64,000 bases of DNA from Adlercreutzia hattorii (GTDB lineage: Bacteria > Actinomycetota > Coriobacteriia > Coriobacteriales > Eggerthellaceae): assembly GCF_011405655.1 (NCBI RefSeq), contig NZ_AP022829.1:2031001-2095000 (forward strand), read 5' to 3'. Every line of letters begins with the position of its first letter. Within the stretch, counting starts at the first letter, position 1. The notes beneath the pieces were generated by a model. That model was not told where the DNA came from, ran no database searches, and worked only from the letters and a program-made list of their open reading frames with translations. Both the position numbers and the translations under genes were made by a program. Positions 29,019-36,871 of this stretch are shown here, piece by piece.

Positions 29019-29981
29019 CTACCGATTTAACGGCTTCAAGTGTTTGCGCATCTCTTCATACTCCTGAGTAGCCAGTTGAAGCTCTTCGAGAACACGCTTT
29101 CGCAAAGTCTGAAACGAATCCAGCATCTCTTTTGGATCCCCTATCAATAAATGCGCTTCAGAGTCGTCGGTCTGGTCGTCGATGAATATCGAAAAGACGC
29201 CACCCCCGCCATCCCGAATCACATATTCCGGCAATAACTTATACGTCTCTTCGATCTCCCCGCTGCAATCTTCGTAGTAGCGAGAGACAGCATCAATGAA
29301 ATTGCTCGTCAGTTGACAGATGCTTTCGTGAATCGCCGTTACTTCGCAGTAAAACGACAGTTTCACAGAACCACTGCAGACACTTTCGATAATTTTCTGA
29401 TATATATCAATTCTTTTTTCAAACAACTCTTTATTAGTAAAAAATATCGGATTTCGCAATTGATATAAATCAAAACCAGCATGCTGGCGATCATTATCGT
29501 CTGGACAAAGAGAAACTATAAGCTGGCCATGCTGGGCGTGATTTCGAAGAGTGTGAGCCAGCGCATAATTAAAATTGCCGTCGTATTCACGACGAAGATC
29601 ATCGATAAAGACTTGGGCCTCAGCGTATCCATCCTTTTTGGCTGCATTGCAGAACGCTTCTAGGAACTCAACGAGGTTAACGCCATTGGAAACATAATTC
29701 ATCGCATAAGCATTGACAGTAATCCTATCATCCATACCCGTACCATTGTCGGTCGTTCCGTCAACGATCCCGCTATCAAACATCAAAATGCCATGAGTCA
29801 GTTGCCTATAGTTCCAGAGATATACGTCAAAAAGCTGGTCTACACTTGTCAAAGCGCCGGATAAAAGGATCCACTTCCTCATCACGGGGCCATATTTCGA
29901 ACCAAAATACCGCCCTTCAGCAACCAACTTCACAATCCAGTCATCTGATTCGTTTGCCTTATAGCTCGTACAAGAATCCAT
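29019..29981 (-). CDS. HEPN-like protein, candidate retron effector
   Basis: 320 residues, mostly helical, no membrane segment. Residues 141-153 read LAHTLRNHAQHGQ: R146-N-x3-H151 fits the R-x4-6-H motif of HEPN RNases, in the common variant where Asn follows Arg. The C-terminal 35 residues form a charged helix. It is the third gene after the XRE regulator and the retron reverse transcriptase, 77 bases downstream on the same strand, the usual place for a retron effector. Toxic RNase activity held in check by the RT-msDNA complex is an inference; the HEPN call rests on one motif seen by eye. Confidence 0.6.
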   Translation of the reverse strand: MDSCTSYKANESDDWIVKLVAEGRYFGSKYGPVMRKWILLSGALTSVDQLFDVYLWNYRQLTHGILMFDSGIVDGTTDNGTGMDDRITVNAYAMNYVSNGVNLVEFLEAFCNAAKKDGYAEAQVFIDDLRREYDGNFNYALAHTLRNHAQHGQLIVSLCPDDNDRQHAGFDLYQLRNPIFFTNKELFEKRIDIYQKIIESVCSGSVKLSFYCEVTAIHESICQLTSNFIDAVSRYYEDCSGEIEETYKLLPEYVIRDGGGGVFSIFIDDQTDDSEAHLLIGDPKEMLDSFQTLRKRVLEELQLATQEYEEMRKHLKPLNR

Positions 29982-30058
29982 ACGAGTTCCATCCTTCCCG
30001 ATTGGCGACCCTACCGATTTCTCAGGTCTTTTTCATTCCCTCCATGGCATCCTAATCG

Positions 30059-30985
30059 TTACAGAGCCGCCTCGGCAATCCTCTCCAACTCACTTCGAAT
30101 CCCCGGGAAGGTTCTCCTCCCCTCTACGTAGTCCGCAGCCTGTATCTGCCCCTGTATTCGAGACAGCAGGCTTAAGTCGCCACTCGCTTTCAGACTCCGC
30201 GTGTTACCGACTATCTTGCTTCTCAACTTGTTAGGCGCGACCAATGCACCATCAGGTGCTAGGCAAACACCTGTTACGATCTTGAAATCACCGGGAAGAC
30301 GATACTTCGTTTTGGATCCCTTCGCCCGGTGTCCATACTTGTGCAGAACGCCATCGACCTCATAGGCGAGTTTTTTCCAGGAGAAGTTGTCCTGTGAGGA
30401 GAAGGTCATGTCATCAACATAGAGAGTAAACGTGCACCCGTATGTACGAGCGAGGTCCTCTATTTCCTCGAACATTTTTGCATAGGCAAAGTACGCCACT
30501 GCCTGACTTGCCGGACTCCCTGTGGGTATCCCTCCCTGATACGTGCAAATATCTGTCAAGCACTGCGCCACATCTGGCGAGCATTCAAGCCTCTCGCGAA
30601 AAAGACGGTACACGTACTCCCGAACGCAGCTTGGGTAGAAAGAGCTGATGTCCATTGTCATAACATAGCCATTAGACCGATGCTTTGAGGCATTGTCCTT
30701 GTAAGACTTTCCCTTGGTCGCAGATATCACCCAGTCGGGCTTTTCGATTCGAGCCATCAAATCCCATACTCGACGTTGCCACTTTTTCATCTTGCTGCAT
30801 GGAGCCTCGATGGTTCTGCTTCCCCCTGAAGACTTCTCTTTGTCAAAAATGTTGTATTCTGAGAAACACTTGACGCGGCGAGAATCTCCCTTTTGCATAT
30901 ACAATAGCTCTTCAAGATCTCGCCTCCTTCCCAGGCGATAGATGGGGCTTCTCTGAAGAGGATATTGTCTGACCGTCTTCTTCAT
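30059..30985 (-). CDS. Retron-type reverse transcriptase
   Basis: 308 residues. RT motifs: RTIEAPCSKMKKWQRRV (motif 1/2 region), VMTMDISSFYPSC with catalytic D112, QGGIPTGSPASQAVAYF (motif 4), and TLYVDDMTFS with D191-D192. Retron-specific marks are present: NASKH at 98-102 (the NAxxH motif) and VTG at 237-239. Retron RTs prime reverse transcription from an internal guanosine of their ncRNA to make a branched msDNA. ATG 30985 overlaps the XRE stop as ATGA. Complete and intact. Confidence 0.92.
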   Translation of the reverse strand: MKKTVRQYPLQRSPIYRLGRRRDLEELLYMQKGDSRRVKCFSEYNIFDKEKSSGGSRTIEAPCSKMKKWQRRVWDLMARIEKPDWVISATKGKSYKDNASKHRSNGYVMTMDISSFYPSCVREYVYRLFRERLECSPDVAQCLTDICTYQGGIPTGSPASQAVAYFAYAKMFEEIEDLARTYGCTFTLYVDDMTFSSQDNFSWKKLAYEVDGVLHKYGHRAKGSKTKYRLPGDFKIVTGVCLAPDGALVAPNKLRSKIVGNTRSLKASGDLSLLSRIQGQIQAADYVEGRRTFPGIRSELERIAEAAL

Positions 30986-31272
30986 CGGAGGTTCACCGCC
31001 ATGTTTTCGATCACGGAATTCAGAACCTTAGAGGTGAGCAGCCTCGCCTTGGCCTCATCAGAACCCCCGTCGTATTGCTCTGCCAGCAACATGATAGAGG
31101 ACAACTTGATGCCAGTCACATCGGCATAGCGCTCCAAAATTCGCATGGTAGGCTGCTTCGTGTTGTTTTCGATCTCGGACAGATAGCTTCTGGATATACC
31201 CAGCATAGAGCTCATCTCCGAAGCAGAGTAATCGAAAATGAGACGTATTCTCCTCAAGGCAGTACCGATCAT
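30982..31272 (-). CDS. XRE-family HTH regulator of the retron operon
   Basis: 96 residues from ATG 31272, chosen for GAGG 5 bases upstream; a TTG at 31323 would add 17 residues. The HTH is SASEMSSMLGISRSYLSEIE with NNTKQPTMRILERYADVTG after it, a classic Cro/C1 fold. The last 35 residues may contact a partner. Its gene lies between the structured leader and the RT gene and overlaps the latter by 4 bases. It likely represses the operon through the inverted repeat at 31754-31772, or acts with the effector as an antitoxin part. Confidence 0.85.
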   Translation of the reverse strand: MIGTALRRIRLIFDYSASEMSSMLGISRSYLSEIENNTKQPTMRILERYADVTGIKLSSIMLLAEQYDGGSDEAKARLLTSKVLNSVIENMAVNLR

Positions 31273-31499
31273 CTCGTCCTCGTTTCTTTGAACGTTCACG
31301 AATGCCAGGCAGGCCTTTACCAAAATCGAAGCTCTACGAGGAAAACAGGTTCTTCATGGCCACCACGATTCTGATAATCGCAACGAGCAGATCGGCTCTA
31401 TTTAAAATAAAGCGCGCTACTCGGGCACGAAGCGAGACTCGCTTGCCCTGCCGTTCCTCCCCTTTCGTCTCGGTGCTTCCTGTAGTAGGTCCGCAGATT

Positions 31500-31713
31500 C
31501 CCATGAATCGCTCCCTTCCGCCTCGCACGACAATACTTTATTCGCGAGGCCTCCCAGAGAAGAGAGGGGTCCACAAGAAGCGGCCTACCCGGCTTTCTGC
31601 GCTCCGCGCGCTCCCAGCGCGGAGCGCCGGGCGGTGTGCACGAAGCAGTGGCTGGGGCAAAGCCCCACGGGCGTCAGAGACGCCCCAATGGATGGGAGCC
31701 GACCCGTCATAGG
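31500..31713 (-). ncRNA. Candidate retron msr-msd RNA
   Basis: On the minus strand, in transcript order: a segment at 31713-31694; a 7-bp hairpin with UCU loop (31685-31669); a 6-bp hairpin with UUU loop (31667-31653); a long 11-bp hairpin with 7-base loop (31627-31599, extended by CCCG/CGGG after a bulge); a 7-bp hairpin with 17-base loop (31550-31520); and a closing segment at 31515-31500. The first and last segments pair imperfectly (GCUCCC/GGGAGC and CCUAUGA/UCAUGGG), as the a1/a2 ends of retron RNAs do. Short hairpins then a long one is the msr-msd order. Its position upstream of the XRE and RT genes fits. The priming G is not fixed. Confidence 0.6.
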
Positions 31714-31730
31714 TGACGACCTTGATTGGG

Positions 31731-31772
31731 AGTATAACATATCATTTCGCTATTTGCGACAAAATTTCGCAA
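31731..31772 (-). promoter_or_regulatory. Promoter and operator-like palindrome of the retron operon
   Basis: TATACT (complement of 31731-31736) is a good -10 about 20 bases before the a1 segment. The -35 region is poor, but a perfect inverted repeat TTGCGA-N7-TCGCAA spans 31754-31772 and overlaps it, a good site for the XRE protein. A weak -35 with an overlapping operator is typical of autoregulated operons. Confidence 0.5.
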
Positions 31773-31782
31773 GTAGCATACA

Positions 31783-31950
31783 ATGGCAGGGTTGCCCCCG
31801 TTCCCCGTTCGAGAGCGTTCACATATTTTGATCCACAAGCTGATCGAAAACACTAGACTTTTAGTCAATGGTTCTATAACATTTCGTCGATAAGAAAAGC
31901 TCATGCCAGAGCTTTATCGGCCCCGAGCGCCCGCGTTCGGGGCCGTTTTT
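31783..31950 (+). ncRNA. Possible small RNA ending in an intrinsic terminator
   Basis: No coding frame is seen on the plus strand here, yet it ends with a strong intrinsic terminator: CGGCCCCGA / TCGGGGCCG (31918-31926 and 31937-31945) followed by five T. Just before it is a 7-bp hairpin AAAGCTC / GAGCTTT (31896-31902 and 31909-31915) with a 6-base loop. TACAAT near 31779 could serve as -10. A small RNA divergent from the retron is possible; a stray terminator of a decayed gene is the alternative. Confidence 0.4.
31918..31950 (+). terminator. Intrinsic terminator
   Basis: A 9-bp GC-rich stem with 10-base loop and a TTTTT tail reading rightward. It separates the retron promoter region from the decayed gene at 32061. 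The gene or RNA it serves is uncertain. Confidence 0.7.
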
Positions 31951-32060
31951 CTTGAATACATTTCCGTACGCGACACCGAGCGCTCCATGGTACATCAATT
32001 CTGACAGCCTCCCATGACGGCATCTTTTTCATATTCGAAACGCAAAACCGAAGGAATCGC

Positions 32061-32854
32061 ATGACCAAAGAAGCGCTCATTACCAACGTTTCTTGCAACC
32101 TGCAGAAGCAAGCCGGGATCGCTTACGCCATCGGAATCGAGAACGTACGCATACCTTTCTATCAGGCACCCTCCGACTTCTTTTGCGAAGAATACACGAC
32201 ACTTTGGAGGAAGCACAATACAGCCCTGTTTAGATCGTTGCAGCTCTACGTTCGCTATTTAACTATTAGCATGGGAAGAAGTACTTCCTGATGTCGATTC
32301 CGACGCAACACCAACATTGATCATGGACTATCTGCATCCAGTTTTCAAGACAATTTGAGACGTCCCCATCACCTTCAAAGACCAGCTTTTGAGAGCGGCA
32401 ACTATTTTGTCTCACGTTTCAATAGGAGATCTCGAATATATCTCGAGCAAGCACAAGGATCGCAGGAGAAACCAGGCAGACGCAATGAAGCGAGCTGCAG
32501 CAATAGATGCTGATTTGTCGCCCCCCATACGAACTCGCCGCTAAGGATCTGTACGGATCGGATACTGCCAAACATTTTGCAAGTCTTCATGGTAGATTCG
32601 TGCATGACGCGCATCCGACCCTTCTGGAAGAAATAAACGACGCCCAGCAAGACTCAAGTGGAGTCACCGTATACCACTCAGAAGGATCGTACAATTTGAG
32701 CGCTGAGATCAAAGTACTATTACTTCACTTGCCCCTGCTCTGCACGTCCTATCAAGCCTTCAACGAGTACGCTAATAGCAAATATCGGTCATTGAGCCAC
32801 CATCCTTATCCGGAAAACGGACGCAGCTCGAACGAGAATGCGCGATTGGACTAG
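32061..32854 (+). pseudogene. Decayed gene, unknown family
   Basis: Three frames form one continuous protein-like sequence of about 260 residues: MTKEALITNVSCNLQKQAGI..., a shift near 32270 into AWEEVLPDVDSDATPTLIMD, a TGA at about 32357, further DVPITFKDQLLRAATILSHV, a shift near 32525, and YELAAKDLYGSDTAKHFASL to a stop at 32854. Two frameshifts and one stop make it inactive. I do not recognise the family. It lies in the defence and mobile zone and has a lower GC content than the core genes, so it was probably acquired. Confidence 0.5.
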
Positions 32855-32950
32855 CTCCGCATGATATTGCCCGATACCGACCGCTTCGCTCCCGCATATG
32901 TCTCCGTTATAAAGTGAATAGACCAACCGTCAGCGAGTACGGGCGTCGCA

Positions 32951-32996
32951 CCTATTATAGATTCCCTCTCTTGCTTACGCGGTAATCTATAATAGG
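32951..32996. repeat. Long AT-rich inverted repeat
   Basis: Perfect 13-base arms CCTATTATAGATT (32951-32963) and AATCTATAATAGG (32984-32996) with a 20-base loop, about 145 bases before the TagF-like gene at 33140. There is no T-run, so it is not a simple terminator. Each arm carries a -10-like TATAAT/TATTAT, so it may be an operator or a remnant of a mobile end. The rest of 32855-33139 shows no gene. Confidence 0.5.
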
Positions 32997-33139
32997 ACAA
33001 TTGCGGTAACTTGAAAGACTTGAAGGTCTCTTAGCATCCTTGCAGCCACATTGCCAATGATCAACTCTGCTTCGACAATCTAAGATAGAATATCTAGCAT
33101 TCGAATAACGCATCACCGCAGAACCAGGAAAACAGATTA

Positions 33140-34273
33140 GTGCGCAAGATCGTCATTGGCATAGCAACTTTTCTTCTGGCGGCGCTCTATGCGCTGTGCT
33201 CGTTGTTGCCGCAACGGCAATGCATCGTGTGCATCAGCCGGCAGAGCGATAGCGCGCCGATCGACTTTCGACTCATTAAGGACTATTGCGAGCGCCGCGA
33301 CCCGGCATGGGAAGTCATCATTCTTCCCAAGCAGCTGCGCAATCCAACGACCTACCTACTCGAGATGATCCGCCAGGTCTACTACATCGCGACGAGCCGC
33401 GCCGTGGTGCTGGACTCCTACTGCATCGTCGTCAGCCTGCTGCACGACCGCATTCGCGTGCCCGTCATTCAAATCTGGCACTCCCTGGGCAATATGAAGA
33501 GGTTCGGCTACACCGCCTTCGGCACAGACGAGGGGCATTCCGAGGCGACGGCGCGCCTGATGCACATGCACGAGGGCTACGACGCTATCGCCACCTCGTC
33601 CTTAAGCTTCGCCGACGAGTTCGCCGCCGCGTTCAACGCCGAGCCGGCCAAACTCTTCGAGGCGCCCCTCCCCCGAGTCGACCTCCTGCTGGACGAGCAG
33701 CACCGCGCCCGCCAGCGCGAGGCCATCCTCGCCGCCTACCCGCAGCTGCGCGGGCGCGATACCATCGTCTACTGCCCCACTTTCCGCAAGCAGCCGGCCG
33801 CCAACGAAGCCGAGGCCGCGGGCGCGCTCGTCGATGCCGTCGACTTCGACCGCTTCAACTTCGTCTACAAGCCGCATCCCGTGAGCAAGCAGGTCATCGA
33901 CGATCCGCGCATCGTCACCATCCCCGGAGGCCAATTCGATGCCCTGTTCGTGGCCGACGTCATCATCAGCGACTACTCCACCGTCATCTACGAGGCCGGC
34001 CTGCTGGACATCCCCGTCTACTTGTACGCCTACGATTGGGCTACCTACCGGGAGAAACGCGGCCTCACTATCGATTTCGAAAACGACGTTCCCGCGCTGT
34101 TCACAGACGATCCCGACGCAATCATAAAAGCCATCGAGGACAAAGAGTTCGATGCGGAGGCCTACCGTGTCTTCGAAAACGCCAACGTCACGCTGCCGGA
34201 AAACGCGTCGTGCACGGAGACGATCTGCGAAGTCATCATCCGCGCTGCAACGCCCTGCAAGAAAAAATCCTAA
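33140..34273 (+). CDS. CDP-glycerol glycerophosphotransferase family protein
   Basis: 377 residues from GTG 33140, with an N-terminal hydrophobic anchor (IVIGIATFLLAALYALCSLL). VIQIWHSLGNMKRFGY carries the first catalytic histidine, VYCPTFRKQ and FVYKPHPVSKQVI the second, and VADVIISDYSTVIYEAGLLD the donor site. It is a second polyol-phosphate transferase, distinct from the one at 24291; in teichoic acid pathways the two roles are primer addition (TagB-like) and chain growth. Its size and anchor suit the primase role, which is an inference. It faces the tagGH exporter genes. Confidence 0.86.
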   Translation: MRKIVIGIATFLLAALYALCSLLPQRQCIVCISRQSDSAPIDFRLIKDYCERRDPAWEVIILPKQLRNPTTYLLEMIRQVYYIATSRAVVLDSYCIVVSLLHDRIRVPVIQIWHSLGNMKRFGYTAFGTDEGHSEATARLMHMHEGYDAIATSSLSFADEFAAAFNAEPAKLFEAPLPRVDLLLDEQHRARQREAILAAYPQLRGRDTIVYCPTFRKQPAANEAEAAGALVDAVDFDRFNFVYKPHPVSKQVIDDPRIVTIPGGQFDALFVADVIISDYSTVIYEAGLLDIPVYLYAYDWATYREKRGLTIDFENDVPALFTDDPDAIIKAIEDKEFDAEAYRVFENANVTLPENASCTETICEVIIRAATPCKKKS

Positions 34274-34284
34274 GCCGGCGAGTC

Positions 34285-35034
34285 CTACTCGTGACTCTCA
34301 TAGAATGCAATGGCGTCTTGGATGGAGCCGTCGAACTTCTTTGTGCCTTTGTCCAGCACGATACCGCGAGTGCAGAACTCTTGCGCAGCCGATGAGGAGT
34401 GGGTGACGAAGAGCACCGTCACGTTCTCGTCCTCCATGATCTCGCGCACGCGGGCGAAACACTTCTGCTGGAACTGTTTGTCCCCCACCGACAGCGCCTC
34501 GTCCACCACGAGAATCTCCGGGTCGCTGGACACGGCGAAAGCGAAACCCAGGCGCGACTTCATACCCGACGAGTAGGTGCGCACCGGCTGGTCGATGTAC
34601 ACGCCCAGATCGGCGAACTCCACCACCTTGGGCTCCAGCGCGGCAATCTCGTCCGCATCGAGCCCCATGGCGTGCCCGCGCAAATGAATGTTCTCGCGCC
34701 CCGTGAGCGCCATGTCGAAACCAGCCGTGAGCTCCAGAAGCGCGCTAACCGTGCCGTTCACGATCACCTCACCCTTAGTTGGGAACGTCACACCGGTAAT
34801 CATCTTCAGCGCCGTCGATTTTCCCGCGCCGTTGTGCCCGAGAAACGCCACCGCCTCCCCTTTCTTTATTTCAAAAGAGAGGTCGTTGCTGGCGTTCACC
34901 TTGGTAATGAGCTTGCGCTTGTCGCGGCTGCTAAAGATGCTGAAAAACCGCTGCCGGTCGTTCTCGTACAGCTTGTAGGTCTTCGTGACATGGTCGAATT
35001 TGATGGCGACGGGCGCCTCGGCGCTAGAGGACAT
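34285..35034 (-). CDS. tagH: Polysaccharide/teichoic acid ABC exporter, ATPase
   Basis: 249 residues. Walker A LGHNGAGKSTALKMI, signature YSSGMKSRLGFAFAV, Walker B EILVVDEALSVGD and the H-loop VLFVTHSS are all present. The start of the protein (IKFDHVTKTYKLYENDRQRF) and the HLRGHAMGLD segment are typical of TagH/Wzt/RfbE. It has no long C-terminal carbohydrate-binding domain, as in short TagH forms. The start overlaps the permease gene by 11 bases. It powers export of the lipid-linked polymer across the membrane. Confidence 0.92.
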   Translation of the reverse strand: MSSSAEAPVAIKFDHVTKTYKLYENDRQRFFSIFSSRDKRKLITKVNASNDLSFEIKKGEAVAFLGHNGAGKSTALKMITGVTFPTKGEVIVNGTVSALLELTAGFDMALTGRENIHLRGHAMGLDADEIAALEPKVVEFADLGVYIDQPVRTYSSGMKSRLGFAFAVSSDPEILVVDEALSVGDKQFQQKCFARVREIMEDENVTVLFVTHSSSAAQEFCTRGIVLDKGTKKFDGSIQDAIAFYESHE

Positions 35035-35851
35035 CGGCCACCTCCTCGTGCGTGCGCCGGTAGATCACCAGCGTGACCAGCAGCGTGACGACGAACACCA
35101 CGACAAAGCCAATAATGGCCTCCGGCTTGTCCCAAATCCACATCTTGTCGTACACCGCGCAACGGTACATCGTGACAATGAACGTGATGGGATTGAGCAT
35201 AAGGATCAGCTCAATAACGGGAATTCCCAGATTAAACACGTTGAAAATGATACCCGACAACCAAAAGAGAGGCGTCGAGAGCGTCTTCATCAAGTTCATA
35301 AAATCCTTGCTGATGGCCGAGAGCAAGCTTGTCACAAGCGAGAACATGTTGAAGAACACGAACATGAGCACAAGGGCCACCGGCAATTGCAGCAAATACA
35401 GATCCAACGGCAAACCGCAGAGGAAATAAACGACAAGTAGCGCCACCACAAGCCCCAGCTGAACGACGAACGTCGAAATGCTGAAGATCGTCGGAATGCC
35501 CGCAAGCGGAAACTTAATCTTCGTGACCAAATACGAGTAACGCTTGAAAACATTGATGCCCGTGCCGAGAATTTCCTGAATGTAGAACCAGGGAATAAGG
35601 CCGCCCATAAGCCAGAGGATATAGGGGACATCGGAACCCGTCTGGTCAGCGCTACGCAGCCCAACCTCGAGCGCGAACCAGAACACCAGAATGTACACCG
35701 CCGGCTTCGCGAAGAACCACAAAGGCCCCAGCACCGCGCCCGCCGACGTTTTCTTCAGATCGAACAGCCCCAGGCTCAAGATTTGCTTGCGCCATTGCCA
35801 CTGTTCCTTGAGTATCTCCGAGAGCGTGCCCACGATCCTCGTTTCTCGCAA
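35024..35851 (-). CDS. tagG: Polysaccharide/teichoic acid ABC exporter, permease
   Basis: 275 residues, ABC-2 type permease with six hydrophobic helices; the N-terminus LKEQWQWRKQILSLGLFDLK and the FWLSGIIFN segment are hallmarks of TagG/Wzm. It forms the channel partner of the ATPase encoded downstream. The start is at ATG 35851. It completes the export step for the ribitol-phosphate polymer predicted from tarI and tarJ. Confidence 0.92.
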   Translation of the reverse strand: MRETRIVGTLSEILKEQWQWRKQILSLGLFDLKKTSAGAVLGPLWFFAKPAVYILVFWFALEVGLRSADQTGSDVPYILWLMGGLIPWFYIQEILGTGINVFKRYSYLVTKIKFPLAGIPTIFSISTFVVQLGLVVALLVVYFLCGLPLDLYLLQLPVALVLMFVFFNMFSLVTSLLSAISKDFMNLMKTLSTPLFWLSGIIFNVFNLGIPVIELILMLNPITFIVTMYRCAVYDKMWIWDKPEAIIGFVVVFVVTLLVTLVIYRRTHEEVADVL

Positions 35852-36072
35852 CCGATAATCAGCGAGCTTCTATTCTACCATTGCTTCGCCGCCATCACAG
35901 TACCCATACGCGATTGTTCGACTGCAGGAGGCAGGATGGTGAACCGGATGGTGAACCGGGGTTGTGCCCTGAATAGCGGATCGCCCTCATGCACTCGCAG
36001 TTATTTCGCACTTCCGTTAGCCGCATCCCTCTCTTCTGCCATCATTGCCGCAACATCCTCCTCGTGATTGCC

Positions 36073-36360
36073 CTAGGCGGCAGGCACGACTTGAAGCCTG
36101 AATCCAAGGCAATCAAGCACATTAACAACAGTGCTGAAGCGAGGGTTGCCCGATTTGCTCAGCGATTTATAGAGGCTCTCGCGTCCGAGGCCCGTTTCCT
36201 CGGCAATAGCCTTCATGCCGCGCGATCGGGCGATAACGCCGAGCGCATCTGGCAGAATCGCTGGATCCCCCAGCTCTAGGACGGCATTGAGAAACGCGGC
36301 AACGTCCTCGCTGGAATTAACATCCAACGATGGATCCCATTCTATCCATTCGCTACTCAT
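36073..36360 (-). CDS. HigA-like antitoxin
   Basis: 95 residues from ATG 36360. The C-terminal HTH MKAIAEETGLGRESLYKSLS followed by NPRFSTVVNVLDCLGFRLQ is typical of the small addiction-module antidote proteins paired with HigB/RelE-like toxins. Its start overlaps the toxin end by 8 bases, so the two are made together. It should bind the toxin and repress the shared promoter. Toxin-first order supports the HigBA type. Confidence 0.85.
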   Translation of the reverse strand: MSSEWIEWDPSLDVNSSEDVAAFLNAVLELGDPAILPDALGVIARSRGMKAIAEETGLGRESLYKSLSKSGNPRFSTVVNVLDCLGFRLQVVPAA

Positions 36361-36661
36361 AGTCACGCCTCCACGACTCGTAGATCTCCTTGGCGAGTTT
36401 AATGTCCTTCGTTTGAGACGACTTCGTGCCTCCAACGAGCAGCAGGAGGAGGGCTGCGCCTTCAAGGGCGATATAGACGCGATATCCAGCTCCGAAATGA
36501 AATCTCAACTCGAATACTCCATCGCCTACCGCTTTCCAATCCCCCGTCAATGCCCCATAGTGCTTGATCTGAAGGATCCGCGCATTGATACGCGCGATCA
36601 CATTGCGATCCCTGAGAGAAGACGCCCATTTCTCATAACGCGGAGATTTGACAATCCTCAC
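36353..36661 (-). CDS. HigB/RelE-like toxin
   Basis: 102 residues from GTG 36661. SPRYEKWASSLRDRNVIARI, GDWKAVGDGVFELRFHFGAG and YRVYIALEG...LLLLVGGTKSSQTKDI match the phage-derived Gp49/HigB family of ribosome-dependent mRNA interferases; the conserved basic and aromatic positions are kept. AAGGGTGAG precedes the start. Intact. Confidence 0.87.
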   Translation of the reverse strand: MRIVKSPRYEKWASSLRDRNVIARINARILQIKHYGALTGDWKAVGDGVFELRFHFGAGYRVYIALEGAALLLLLVGGTKSSQTKDIKLAKEIYESWRRDYE

Positions 36662-36676
36662 AGTTGCTCACCCTTT

Positions 36677-36704
36677 ATTGTATCTTATAGGATACTAATG
36701 TCAA
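36677..36704 (-). promoter_or_regulatory. Promoter with overlapping palindrome for the toxin-antitoxin pair
   Basis: TTGACA (complement of 36699-36704), a 16-base spacer and TACAAT (complement of 36677-36682) form a near-consensus promoter. A palindrome GTATC-N6-GATAC (36680-36695) lies between and over the -10, well placed for autorepression by the antitoxin. Confidence 0.75.
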
Positions 36705-36871
36705 GACGGAATTTGCGCTCTAAAGCGATATCCGACCTTGAGACTGTCCTCGATTCATCGAGTTAGGGCAAGCCCAGCCTTTGCTGGAATACTACCATAC
36801 ATTTGTTCTATTTTCAACGTACAATTACCCTTTATGCAATGCCAACAGGGAGAAGGGCAGAAGCATCCCCA

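Noticed and set aside
35935-35965. Tandem GGATGGTGAACCGG repeat
   Set aside because: Only two units in a short gap; no link to a gene or structure.
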